Source of the DNA: JAWPMV01 sp038527215
Lineage (GTDB): Bacteria > Bacteroidota > Bacteroidia > J057
Direction: 5' to 3'
DNA length: 54,290 nt
Assembly (NCBI GenBank): GCA_038527215.1
Contig: JBCBGC010000043.1
Location: forward strand, 1 to 54,290
Shown here: in pieces, positions 26,577-36,100 of the stretch
Layout of the letters: every line of letters begins with the position of its first letter
How positions within the stretch are numbered: position 1 is the stretch's first letter
Position numbers and translations under genes: made by a program
Notes under the pieces: model-generated
Told to the model about the DNA's origin: nothing
Seen by the model: only the letters and a program-made list of their open reading frames with translations
The model's database searches: none

Positions 26577-27722
26577 TTAGGGGTTTTTCTTCCTGGCCGG
26601 TTGATAGAGCGGAATTTCGTAGCCTAGTGAAAAGGAAAGCAGGTCGAAGGTAAAATCACTGTCCAGGTGGGCAAAACTATGCGCCAATTCAGCATAAAAG
26701 CTGCGGTCATCTGGCTCTACCACATTTTGAATCCAGCGAGAATAGCGGAGGTCGAAGGTGAAATAATTGCGGCCACTTTTTACTTTGAGTCCCGCTCCAG
26801 CTATCAGGGAGAAATTATTTTTTCGTCTGGCCCCATTTACCGTGCGGTTGCCGAAAGAGTAGTTACTGGTAGATTTGAAGCGGCCCAGACCGCTTTCAAT
26901 GCTTACCTCAGGAAAGGCCGCCTGCAGGAAGCGGTGGTAACTCACGCCTGCATACAGGAAGGGTACGACCTTCTTTTTGACAAAATTATAGGGGCTACGG
27001 AAATCAAAATCCACGTGCAGCATCAGGGGCACCTGAAGTACACGCTGGGTTTCGAAGAGCTCTAGTCTGAAGCTATCCGTAAGGGAGTTTTCCTCGAATA
27101 AAAAAGCATCCTCTGGTTCCCCAAATGCGTCAAAAGTGTTCCGAAAATCATAGGAAGCCTCTACAAAGTTGAGGCCGGTATAAAGGCGGACGTTACGGTT
27201 GAACAAAGGAATCCCCAGCCTGAGTCCCCCTTGAAAACTAATGCGGGGACTATATTCTTTGGTATAAGCCGGGTCTGGTGAAATATCGAAATATCGCAGT
27301 TCCCGAACACTCGCAGAATTGAGCCCTACCTCTATCCCCACATAAAACCGGGGATCGGTCCGAAAGTCCTCATATAGCTGTACCAGCTCAGCAGGATCAG
27401 CTTGCAGGGAGGTGTCCACCCGAAATTCCGGATTGACCTTGAGCAGCTTTAAAAAAGCGTTTTCAGCTTCCGGGATTTTTTTCTCCAGCAGGTTGATGAT
27501 GGTGATGAGGCGATAGGCCTGACCTGCTTCTTCTTCGGAAAAGGCTTGTTGTTCCAGACACCCCTGAATCAGGCTCAAAGCCTCTTCCAAATAGCCGTCG
27601 TCATAAGATCGTTGGGCCTGCCTGAGCAACTGGCTACAGTCTTGCTGCGCCCAGGCAGGGGAAAGGATAGCGCACCCTAACCAGAGGGTAACTAATATCC
27701 TAAAAGGAGACATGAGCTTCAT
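26577..27722 (-). CDS. Outer-membrane barrel protein with N-terminal TPR-like region
   Basis: This 381-residue exported protein has a signal peptide ending 'SPAWA' (cleavage near residue 25). Residues about 28-125 form TPR-like helices ('AQRSYDDGYLEEALSLIQG', 'FLKLLKVNPEFRVD'). Residues 126-381 alternate hydrophobic and polar residues with aromatic strand ends ('GGLRLGIPLFN', 'VRLYTGLNF', 'NYFTFDLRYS', 'LLSFSLGYEIPLY'), as expected for an outer-membrane beta-barrel of the PorT/OmpW-like kind. It lies 14 bp after the WD40 gene. The periplasmic TPR part could be a docking site for the WD40 propeller encoded next to it; this is inference. Confidence 0.82.
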   Translation of the reverse strand: MKLMSPFRILVTLWLGCAILSPAWAQQDCSQLLRQAQRSYDDGYLEEALSLIQGCLEQQAFSEEEAGQAYRLITIINLLEKKIPEAENAFLKLLKVNPEFRVDTSLQADPAELVQLYEDFRTDPRFYVGIEVGLNSASVRELRYFDISPDPAYTKEYSPRISFQGGLRLGIPLFNRNVRLYTGLNFVEASYDFRNTFDAFGEPEDAFLFEENSLTDSFRLELFETQRVLQVPLMLHVDFDFRSPYNFVKKKVVPFLYAGVSYHRFLQAAFPEVSIESGLGRFKSTSNYSFGNRTVNGARRKNNFSLIAGAGLKVKSGRNYFTFDLRYSRWIQNVVEPDDRSFYAELAHSFAHLDSDFTFDLLSFSLGYEIPLYQPARKKNP

Positions 27723-27736
27723 ATCGTAAAGGCTAT

Positions 27737-29647
27737 TTAGGGGAGGGGTAATTGTTCGCAGGTAGCTTCCCGGTCAATATCTGAGCCGACATATAAGGCC
27801 CATTCTTGAGCCGTAAAATTCTGTTCCAGATGCTGGCAAATGTCCGAAGCCAGCATTTCAGGTTGCGTAGGCCAAATTTTGATCTGGCCATCCCGCCCTC
27901 CGGTCAGGAGATGCTGATCATCCGGACTAAAAGCCAGAGACATCACCCAGCTGTTGTGATCCCGCAGGATGATCGGCAGGCGGGTTTCGTATTTATCCTG
28001 CCCCACTACCCACAGCTGAACCGAGCCGTCATAGCAAGCTGAAGCCAGGTATTTTCCGTCATGGCTAAATTTCAAATCACTGATGCGGGCCGTATGGCCG
28101 GGCAATTGCGCAATGAGGTTACGCCGGGAGGCACCGTAAACATAAGCGATGCCGTCTTCATCCCCGATGACCAGCCGATCTCCCTGTTGGTTATAGGCCA
28201 CGGCATAGAGGGAGATATCTCCACTTTTCAATACCACATCAGGGGTTTGGCCTTTGTCCTGATTGATATCCCAGATCACCAGCTCACCGGCTTCTCCTAT
28301 CACCGCCACCTCTTGCCCATTTGGGCGTATCGCCATCGCCCGCATGGCCTGGGCATGTTGAGCGATTTCGCGGACTTCATCCTTGCCTAAGGTGTACTCC
28401 CGAATGAGTTGATCTGCCCCCAGGGTCAAAAAGCCTTTTCCATCTGGCAGGAAAGCCAGGTCCAGGATTTCCATGTCAAAGTCTGGAAGCGTCTGGGCAC
28501 TCGCCTGAGCCTGCCCCAAATCCCACAGCTGTAAATAAGGCGCCTGGAATTGAGCGGTGACCAACCATCGCCCGTCCGGGCTGAGCGCCATATCTCGGTT
28601 GGTGATGCGCCTTACTTCCTGAGGGATTTGCTTGCCTTCTACGACGGATTCATTCCAGGACCAGCGAAGCAGCCTGCCATCTCCGCCTCCGGCAAAGAAT
28701 TGCTTTCCCTGCTGGTCGTAGGTCATGTATCGGATGGTGCTGCGATGGCCATTGAGCTGATTGAAGGAAGGGCCCTCTAATTCTCTGGTGGCATAATACA
28801 GCCCTTCATAGATGGTGCGATCATAGCGATTGCCCCCATTTTTCTTATTGAATGCGTAGGCTTGCTGAGCCACTTTGGCTTTTAGCTGTTTCTGATTTTC
28901 GTCCAATTGAAGCGAACGAGCCGCCATGGATTGGGCCACCGAAAGCCGTAGCAAGCGTTTGGCCTGCTGGTAGTTTTCCTCTGCGGCTTTTTGGGCCTCT
29001 TCGGCCAGGGCTCTTTGTTTGGCTTCGTCATTCTGAGCTTGCAGGGCTTCCTCGCGGGCCTTAACGGCTCTCTCCCGGGCGAGGTCAGCTTGTTTTCGTT
29101 CTGCCTGAGCCAATCGGGTGGCCACCCGCTCAGCTTCGGCCCGTTGCTCGGCCAGGGTGCTGGCTTTCCTAGCGATGTCAGCCTGCGTTTCGGCTCGCTG
29201 GCGCTGGTTTTCAGCTTCCTGTCGTTGCTCCTGGGCGAGCTTTTCCTGGCGCTGGGCCTCCTTGAGGTTTTTCTGAGCCTCCGCTTCATTTTTCTGGGCT
29301 AGCTCCGTCTGAGCAATCGCATCATTGCGCTGAATGAGCGAATAAATCGCCAGGCTGGAAATGGCCAGGAATACGCCGGCTACTATAGCTGCCAGGATAC
29401 GCCGACGGCGCGTAGTGGCCGCCTCACTTTTGCGGATAAACTGCCGCTGCTCTGCACTAATGTCTACCTGATCCCGATAGGGCTTGATATAGTCCAGCTC
29501 ATCCCGCGTAAGCAGGACATCCCGGCTGAGATAAAAAGCGTAGCGGTCCTGAATGAACTTCTCGACTTTCCGCAAGTTCTTTTCTTCGAGCGAAACCTTG
29601 TCATAGATTTTCGCCGCCAGGGAATCATGTGCAAGTTCGATTTTCAT
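27737..29647 (-). CDS. Membrane-anchored coiled-coil/WD40 protein, C-terminal half of a split STAND
   Basis: This 636-residue protein begins 'MKIELAHDSLAAKIYDK', which corresponds to the 'LAHDSL' helix normally found at the C-terminal end of STAND NTPase modules. A basic stretch ('TTRRRR', about 78-84) precedes one membrane helix (about 85-104). A long Gln/Glu/Ala-rich coiled coil follows (about 110-240), then WD40 blades (about 290-610) with 'YLASACYDGSVQLWV' and 'HLLTGGRDGQIKIW'. By the positive-inside rule the N-terminus is cytoplasmic and the coiled coil and propeller are periplasmic. Its ATG overlaps the STAND stop by 4 nt, so equal-ratio production is likely. The probable role is the sensor part of the CHAT-STAND system. 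Confidence 0.9.
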   Translation of the reverse strand: MKIELAHDSLAAKIYDKVSLEEKNLRKVEKFIQDRYAFYLSRDVLLTRDELDYIKPYRDQVDISAEQRQFIRKSEAATTRRRRILAAIVAGVFLAISSLAIYSLIQRNDAIAQTELAQKNEAEAQKNLKEAQRQEKLAQEQRQEAENQRQRAETQADIARKASTLAEQRAEAERVATRLAQAERKQADLARERAVKAREEALQAQNDEAKQRALAEEAQKAAEENYQQAKRLLRLSVAQSMAARSLQLDENQKQLKAKVAQQAYAFNKKNGGNRYDRTIYEGLYYATRELEGPSFNQLNGHRSTIRYMTYDQQGKQFFAGGGDGRLLRWSWNESVVEGKQIPQEVRRITNRDMALSPDGRWLVTAQFQAPYLQLWDLGQAQASAQTLPDFDMEILDLAFLPDGKGFLTLGADQLIREYTLGKDEVREIAQHAQAMRAMAIRPNGQEVAVIGEAGELVIWDINQDKGQTPDVVLKSGDISLYAVAYNQQGDRLVIGDEDGIAYVYGASRRNLIAQLPGHTARISDLKFSHDGKYLASACYDGSVQLWVVGQDKYETRLPIILRDHNSWVMSLAFSPDDQHLLTGGRDGQIKIWPTQPEMLASDICQHLEQNFTAQEWALYVGSDIDREATCEQLPLP

Positions 29648-30693
29648 TCGTCTATCTCTTTAAAGATTCGCATTTCAGAAAAACGCTTGATACAAAACTC
29701 CACATCGTCCCGACTGATGTTTTTTCGCCGATAAAGAGATTCCTTAATGGCTTCGGTCTGTTGGGCTCGCTTGGTCCCGTCATCGGTTACCAGGGCAAAA
29801 AGCACATCCAGTGGCACATCTTTTTTGCCTAACTCTATTTCTAACTGAGATAATTGTTCATCTAAAAAATCGCCCAGGACATCTTTTAGTTCTCCCACTT
29901 CCGCCACCAGGCGAGGATTAAAGGAAATGGGCTGCTGCTCGCCTTTTCGGGCAGCATCGGTGCGATACAGGCGATCGAGATAGACCTGTAGGTTGGTGAG
30001 GTCCACGCCTCTTTTGTCACTCAGGTTATCAATAATCGCTTCGATGGTCGCTTCCGGTTCCTCCAGCCCGATGTCGTAGGCTTTGGCGGTTCCCCCAATG
30101 ACCTCGGCCAGATTGGTCCTGACCATTTTTTCTACCCGAATGCGGTGATCAAAGAGGCTGGGTACCTGTTTTTCAAAATCCGCCAGATACGCAATGTATT
30201 CCTCCCGCATGGAAAGCAGAATTTTGACGGGCAGTTCGGATTTGAGGAGGCGTTGGACAAAATGAAAAAACTGCTCCTGCTCTTCTTTTTGTCCGAAAAT
30301 AAATAGCTCTTCAAACTGGTCAAAAATCAGGTAAATCGGGATAAAGTTGTAAAGGTAGAGCATCTGCAAGGCATCCAAAATATCCTCTGGAATCTCCCCA
30401 TCGCTTTTGGATTGCAGGATTTTGGTATGTACCGCCTGGGTGAGGCTTTGGTTGATGTCCTCGCGCTTGCGCACAAATAGGTCCATCCATTGTGGCGGGT
30501 TGAATTTATTGGCCAGGCCGCAGCGGATGATGCTGGTTTTTCCTACCCCACTGGCGCCATATAGCAGGATCATTTTGGTTTCAAAAATCCTTTCGTAGAG
30601 GATTTCCACTTCTTTTTCCCGCCCAAAAAACTTGTCCTTGTCCTCCTTTTCGTAGGAGTCCAGGAATTTAAAGGGGCTTTGTTGGGTGCTCAT
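29644..30693 (-). CDS. STAND-type ATPase (nSTAND1-like), truncated before the winged-helix end
   Basis: This 349-residue P-loop ATPase has 'FFGREKEVEILYERI', Walker A 'GASGVGKT' (46-53) and Walker B-like 'YLIFDQFEELF' (Asp125, Glu128/129). Helical modules with 'ILLSMREEYIAYL' (sensor 1 Arg) and 'RVEKMVRTNLAEVI' follow. These are hallmarks of nSTAND1 signalling ATPases in prokaryotic conflict systems, which oligomerise on sensing a trigger. The chain stops at 'RIFKEIDE', where related one-piece proteins run on into 'ELAHDSL'. That continuation is encoded by the next, overlapping gene. It lies 34 bp downstream of the CHAT protease, its presumed effector. Confidence 0.92.
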   Translation of the reverse strand: MSTQQSPFKFLDSYEKEDKDKFFGREKEVEILYERIFETKMILLYGASGVGKTSIIRCGLANKFNPPQWMDLFVRKREDINQSLTQAVHTKILQSKSDGEIPEDILDALQMLYLYNFIPIYLIFDQFEELFIFGQKEEQEQFFHFVQRLLKSELPVKILLSMREEYIAYLADFEKQVPSLFDHRIRVEKMVRTNLAEVIGGTAKAYDIGLEEPEATIEAIIDNLSDKRGVDLTNLQVYLDRLYRTDAARKGEQQPISFNPRLVAEVGELKDVLGDFLDEQLSQLEIELGKKDVPLDVLFALVTDDGTKRAQQTEAIKESLYRRKNISRDDVEFCIKRFSEMRIFKEIDE

Positions 30694-30727
30694 AGCTTTC
30701 TGGTGATTCTGGGGGAGGTTTTTCCGG

Positions 30728-32518
30728 TTAAGTCAAGGCAGCCGTCAATTCAGACTTGAACAACAAAAACAGCTCCTTGAGATAAGGATATTTCTCTTCG
30801 GTGGTCATCATCTCAGGAACGGGATTAGCTCCATCATTGTCCACGTGGGTATAGAAGAAGGAGTCAAAATCTACATTAAAGGCATACATATAGATTTTGG
30901 GAGCATTAATACTTTTAAAGGCATTTTCATCAATGATAAAGGGGGTGAGATTGAGGTTTTCTTTTACCTCATCTATCCGCTTTACCAGGAGGACAGAGTG
31001 GCTGTCCGTAAAATCCAGGTAGTCTTTGGGGGTGCCTTCCATCACCTCAATGGCTACCCCGGCCAGCACGCCCATTTGATGCTTGAATTTGGGATCCTGA
31101 CGGCGGGGATTCGAAATGCCGATGTCCTTGATCGAAATGAGCTGGTAGGTCACCAGGAAGGAGCATTTCTTCAACAGTGTACCCAGGCTGAACTCACATT
31201 TATCACATATTTCGCCAATCTCCGCATCAGAAATTTCATTCTTCGCAAATTGCCCTCTGATCCCTTCTAAGTAGATATACGCTTTATAAAACTCATCCTG
31301 GGCTTCGACACTTTTGTAAATCCCTTCAAATTGATCGATAAAAGGCTTGATGCTGTTTTCATCAAAGATGCGCACCAGTCTCCCCATCATCCGCATATAG
31401 TCGTAGGACTTTCGGCTAGCGGGATTCAGGTTAAAAAAGTCTTCGAAATCCTCTTTATAGCCTTCCTTGATTTTGAACTTTACTTTTCCATCGTTATCCG
31501 CTTCAAGCTCGTCCCAGAGCTGAGAAAACAACACGTACAGCAGAAAGCGGGAAAGCCGAACATAGGTACTGATAATGGCTTGTAAGCGGCCTTTGCTTTT
31601 GCGGATCATGCCATCATCGCTGCTGAAGAGGGTGCGCAGCTTAATGCCGATGGGCCAGGGAAAATGCTTGATAATGAGGTCCATCATCTGCCGGAACAGC
31701 ATATCGAGCATGGCCGGATTCTTGGAAATCCGGTAAAACCCCAGCTGCTCCGCAAAGGCTTCATTGTACTCCGCCATGGCCTCAAACACCGGTAGCACGA
31801 TGTGCTTATTGACTTCCTGGCTTTCGATCTTGGTGCCCACCCAGGGATCGGAGAAGACGCTTTTATCAACCGTAGGCAATTTCCAGCTCAAGGCACTTTC
31901 ATCTTTGACGTAGAGCCCCCAGGGCATCTCTGCCGGGGCCCCGTCTTTCGCCTCCCAGTCAAACATGATGTCCCGATGTACCTTGATGGTGTCAGCCGCC
32001 ACCTCGTTCTCTGCGACCAGGCGGGATACCGCTTCTTCAAAGGCATGTTTAATGGTAGCCTTGGCCGCAAGGGATTTATAAAACTGGGTGGAAAATGCCA
32101 CGGCTTTGTCATCCTGAATAGGAACACTGGTGGCAATGACCGCTTTTACACCGTAATTGAGCAGGGTTTGAACCTGACCTTGGGTGGAACAACCGTTGAG
32201 AAAAACCAACTTGAGGTTTTGCTGCTGCCCCATGAGTTGGGCCAGGCCAGAAGAATCTGCATCGTGGTCTTCTAGGCGCAAAGTAGAGCCATTGGCATGT
32301 CCTCCGTAGTGGAAGATGACCACCCGATCCCGATAGCGGGTAAACTGGGTGAAAATATCGTCCAGGGTGGCCCTACCACGATTGTAAATCTCGATGAATC
32401 CAGCATCATGCGCATGCTGAAGGGCGCCATAGATGTTATCTTCTTCCTTTTGCAAATTCAGAAGATACTCATCCTTATCATTGGCAAATGAAATAAATAT
32501 GACCGGCTTTAGGGACAT
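30728..32518 (-). CDS. CHAT-domain (caspase-like) protease with unknown C-terminal region
   Basis: This 596-residue protein has no signal peptide. An N-terminal CHAT domain (about 1-190) has catalytic His74 in 'VIFHYGGHANG' and Cys110 in 'LVFLNGCSTQGQV'. 'GVKAVIATSVPIQDDKAVAF' follows, as in other CHAT proteases. Residues about 200-596 are mostly helical and match no domain I know. They probably carry substrate-binding or STAND-interacting functions. The CHAT fold belongs to the caspase/separase clan, and bacterial CHAT proteases can act as death effectors (for example gasdermin-cleaving or CRISPR-linked ones). It is the first gene of the six-gene operon, with an inverted repeat 35 nt upstream of its start. 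Confidence 0.92.
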   Translation of the reverse strand: MSLKPVIFISFANDKDEYLLNLQKEEDNIYGALQHAHDAGFIEIYNRGRATLDDIFTQFTRYRDRVVIFHYGGHANGSTLRLEDHDADSSGLAQLMGQQQNLKLVFLNGCSTQGQVQTLLNYGVKAVIATSVPIQDDKAVAFSTQFYKSLAAKATIKHAFEEAVSRLVAENEVAADTIKVHRDIMFDWEAKDGAPAEMPWGLYVKDESALSWKLPTVDKSVFSDPWVGTKIESQEVNKHIVLPVFEAMAEYNEAFAEQLGFYRISKNPAMLDMLFRQMMDLIIKHFPWPIGIKLRTLFSSDDGMIRKSKGRLQAIISTYVRLSRFLLYVLFSQLWDELEADNDGKVKFKIKEGYKEDFEDFFNLNPASRKSYDYMRMMGRLVRIFDENSIKPFIDQFEGIYKSVEAQDEFYKAYIYLEGIRGQFAKNEISDAEIGEICDKCEFSLGTLLKKCSFLVTYQLISIKDIGISNPRRQDPKFKHQMGVLAGVAIEVMEGTPKDYLDFTDSHSVLLVKRIDEVKENLNLTPFIIDENAFKSINAPKIYMYAFNVDFDSFFYTHVDNDGANPVPEMMTTEEKYPYLKELFLLFKSELTAALT

Positions 32519-32552
32519 GATTTAGGGGTGTAGAAGACAACAGGCCAGCAAT

Positions 32553-32575
32553 AGTACAAGGTTTGGTATTGTACT
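32553..32575. promoter_or_regulatory. Inverted repeat upstream of the CHAT-STAND operon
   Basis: AGTACAA (32553-32559), 9-nt spacer, TTGTACT (32569-32575). It lies 35-57 nt upstream of the CHAT ATG at 32518. The position fits an operator or a 5' leader stem; no regulator is assigned. Confidence 0.4.
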
Positions 32576-32634
32576 TAATTGGATATTAATAAGATATCTA
32601 CACTTTTCCTATTTCCTATCTAATCTGAATGAAG

Positions 32635-32657
32635 AATAGTTCGAAAATTCAACTATT
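32635..32657. promoter_or_regulatory. Second inverted repeat of the same geometry
   Basis: AATAGTT (32635-32641), 9-nt spacer, AACTATT (32651-32657). Its arm sequence differs from the repeat at 32553, but arm and spacer lengths are equal. It could be chance in A+T-rich DNA. Confidence 0.3.
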
Positions 32658-33193
32658 TCGCAGGAAAGGGGGAGGGGGATTCGATAGACAGGGACAAGGG
32701 GCCCGAATTAACAAGCGCTCCTGAAATATTTGAACAAGGTTGGCACTTTTTCCGGCCCTCTTTAGCCAAAGCTCTCCTGCCCTTGCAGGCGCACAAACCC
32801 AATCCCCTCGCCCCCAAATAATTAGTCACCTACAAACTTTTAAAAAACTTAAACTCAATCCTTATTGGATATTTCCATTGAATGGTTTAATTTTTATTTA
32901 AAGCAAAGAGAAGGCACCGACCCCTGTTTTATGGACCTAGACAAATACTGTGTGTGCTTAGGCATAATGCTATGCCCTTACACTTCCTTCCTTGATAGCC
33001 TTTTTACGCCTGCGCCAGTGGCCTGCGGGGTAGTTCTAGCATGGGCCATTGGATCAAGGATCATCTACTCCGGTCTGGCTTCGTATGATTCATCTGGTTC
33101 CCGATCTATAAGAGATTCCTTCTTTTTGATAAGCCTTCAGCAAGAGAGCCTGAAAGGCCATTTGCCTTCCTTCCCTTCGATCAGCCCTCAATC

Positions 33194-36100
33194 ATGAAAT
33201 TCTTCCCCATCGTCCCGCGGTATTCCTTGCGCCTTCAAGCATCTTTCATGGCTGGTTTTAAGGTGGTAATATGGTGCAGCATAATCCTGGGCTTTTGTAG
33301 GTGTGTACCAGATAAGTCAGAAGAGGCTGAAACCAGGTCTTCTCTTGAGCCCAAACTTGACACAAGCTTGTCAGCTACCTACCGATCCCCTTTTCCTTCC
33401 AAGAAAGGGGAAACCCCTCTCCAGCATAGGGTTCACCCAACCCCCCCTGACACCGCTTTCTTTCAGGAACGAGTAGCAGAAGATTCCCATATCTATTCGT
33501 TTTTAGAAAAGGGTATGCGGCTTGCCAAGGAAGAAAAACGCGATTCCGCGGTGTATTTCCTCAAGAAAGCCAGCACCCTCTACCAAGCGCAAAACAAGGA
33601 TTACGGGCGAGCAAAATCTCTCGTGGAACTGGCAACCGTCTATTATGAGCAGGAAGCCTACCGTCAATCTTTGGCACAATTTCGTCTCGCGGTAGAAGTG
33701 GTTTCGGAAAAAATGAGCATAGATCACGCATTTATACCATTGTGTAATTTGTACATCGCGAAGAACTACTTCCATTTAGGGCTTTTCGACTCTACAGAGG
33801 CGATTTTGCCTACGGTTATCGATTATTGGACCTCTCGAAAACCGAGTGCCGTTGACCTGGCCAATGCTTACCTTTTGCTGGGAGAAACCTATTTATATGG
33901 GATGGGCGATCCGGCTCAGGGAGAAACATTTTTTCAACAAGCAGCCGCGGTCCTTGATTCCATCCCTTCTGACCAGGCTTCGCTGACTCTTACCCGCGTA
34001 CAATTTGCCCTTTCCGGTCTATATCGTAGCAGGGGAGAAATGGATAAGGCTATTCGGTCTTTGCAGAATATATTGAAAATCCGCACAGAATTACTCGGAG
34101 CACAGCACCCTCTGGTTGCCAATGCCCTGGTGAACATCGGCAATACTTATTCTGCCATGGGCGCACTGCAAGCTGCTCAAGATTTCTATTTGCAAGCGAT
34201 CAAGATGCTCAAAAACGTAGAGGAAGAACGGGAAGTGATGGGGGTAATTCTTCACAATTTAGGCTTTATCAATGATGAACTTGGCCATTACAATCAGGCC
34301 CTGACTTTTTATACCCAAGCCTTATCTATCAGGAGAAAGATTTTCGGGAATGCCCATGTGGAAACGGCCAATACCCTGATGAATCTTGGGCTGACTTACC
34401 TACACATGGGCCAATATGGCCGCACCGAAAAATATTATAATGAGGTATTGCACATCCACAGAAAACTATATCCTGCTCATCATCCGGAATTGGCTACGAC
34501 GGTCATTGAAGTAGGATATTTGTATGAAGTCCAAGGTCAATGGCAGGCGGCGCTTGGCTATTACGAGGAGGCAGCCTCTATTCTGGGGGCAGGTCCGGAG
34601 ATCGCTCGAAAGGGATTTTCGGATACTATGGACATCTCAGACGCATTGGGGCTTTTGAATGCCTTTGAAGCTCAGGCGGATATGCATATGGCGCTACACG
34701 CTACCTCCCAGCCAGATTCTCAGCACCTACAGGCAGCGATCACGGTTTTTAGTCAGATCGATCACTTGATCGATTTCATTCGAAGAACTTATAAAGAGGA
34801 AGGCTCTCAACTATATCTGGATGGACAAACCCGATATCTATATGAAAAGGCCATCCAGGCACAGCTGAGGCAGCTGAGGGAGGCGAGCCCAGATAGTAGC
34901 CAAACCATCCAGCAGGTATTTCGACTGATGGAAAAAAGTAGGGTACGCGCTATGCAAAGTACCCAACAGGCGGCTATCGCCAGAAGACTATCCCAACTTG
35001 CTGACCCGGTCCTTTTAGCAGAACAGGAAATCCTGGACTCCCTGACCTGGGCCAGACAGGAACAACTTCGGCAGCAAGTCCAACTGCATGTTCAGCAGGA
35101 GAGTCTGGAGGGGCTACTTGCGACTCACCCCATAGGCGCACACCTACATCGGTTGCGAAAAAAGCATGAGGAGATCATGATCAGCCTGGAAGAAAAATAC
35201 CCGAAATACCACCGCCTAAAATATGGATTTTCGCCGCCCGCACTTCAGGACGTTCAGCAGAGGTGGCTAGATGAGCATACGGGGGTTTGTCAGTATTTCT
35301 GGGGGAAAAACAATCTGTATACGCTGATCTTTACCGCTGATAGGGCTGAAATAGTGGTCCGCCCTATCAGGCCTGACCTCCGAGCCAGTATAGATTCTTT
35401 GCTAACCCACCTCAACCCCGTCAATGGTATCTCTACCCGGAAGGGACATCGCCCTTCGGTCTTCAAGTTTGCCTCTGAGGTCAACAACTTTATGTTCGAC
35501 CGGGAACTCCAGTTTTTCAAAAAACAGCCCAAAATCCATCGCCTCATCCTGGTTCCCGATGGGCCCTTGCAGATGATTCCCTTTGAAAGTCTGATCTCCG
35601 GTCCATTAACCCCCACGCCTCGCTTTGCCTTTCAAGATTATGCCATTTCCTATACGCATTCTGTATCCTTGCAATATCATGATGCACAATTTCCGGTGGC
35701 AGGTCCAAGGCCCAAGGTGCTTGGTATCGCCTATAGTTCTGGCACCTCCCCTACGGTCTCCGATAAGCAGGGATTACGCGGAGCAGAAAAAGAAATCGAT
35801 TTCCTGGAACAAAACTTTGCAGGAACCTACCTAAAAGGATCAACAGAGAGTAAACCCTATTTCCTCAGCCAAGCCCAACATGCCTCGATTATTCACCTGG
35901 CTCTTCACGGGGCCAAGGCATCCGAATCCTTGCAGATCCCTACGCTATACTTCCCTGCCGCAGATAGCCCTGCTTATGAAACCATCAGCTACCTCGATAT
36001 CATGAATCTACGCTTGTCCACTGAGTTTGTGAACCTGGGGGCTTGTGAATCAGGGAGTGGGAAATCTTTGGTGGGCGAAGGAGTGATGAGCATGGAATAC

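Larger units (their letters stand above)
32519..33193. other. Intergenic region between two divergent CHAT loci
   Basis: This 675-bp A+T-rich region should hold both promoters. It contains two 7-bp inverted repeats with 9-nt spacers (32553-32575 and 32635-32657) close to the minus-strand CHAT start. An open frame at 32865-33197 (110 codons) overlaps the next gene out of phase and looks non-coding. Confidence 0.55.

Noticed and set aside
32519..33193. Bacteroidota -7 (TAnnTTTG) promoters
   Set aside because: I looked for the consensus upstream of several operons, including both CHAT loci, and found only partial matches that are expected by chance in A+T-rich DNA.
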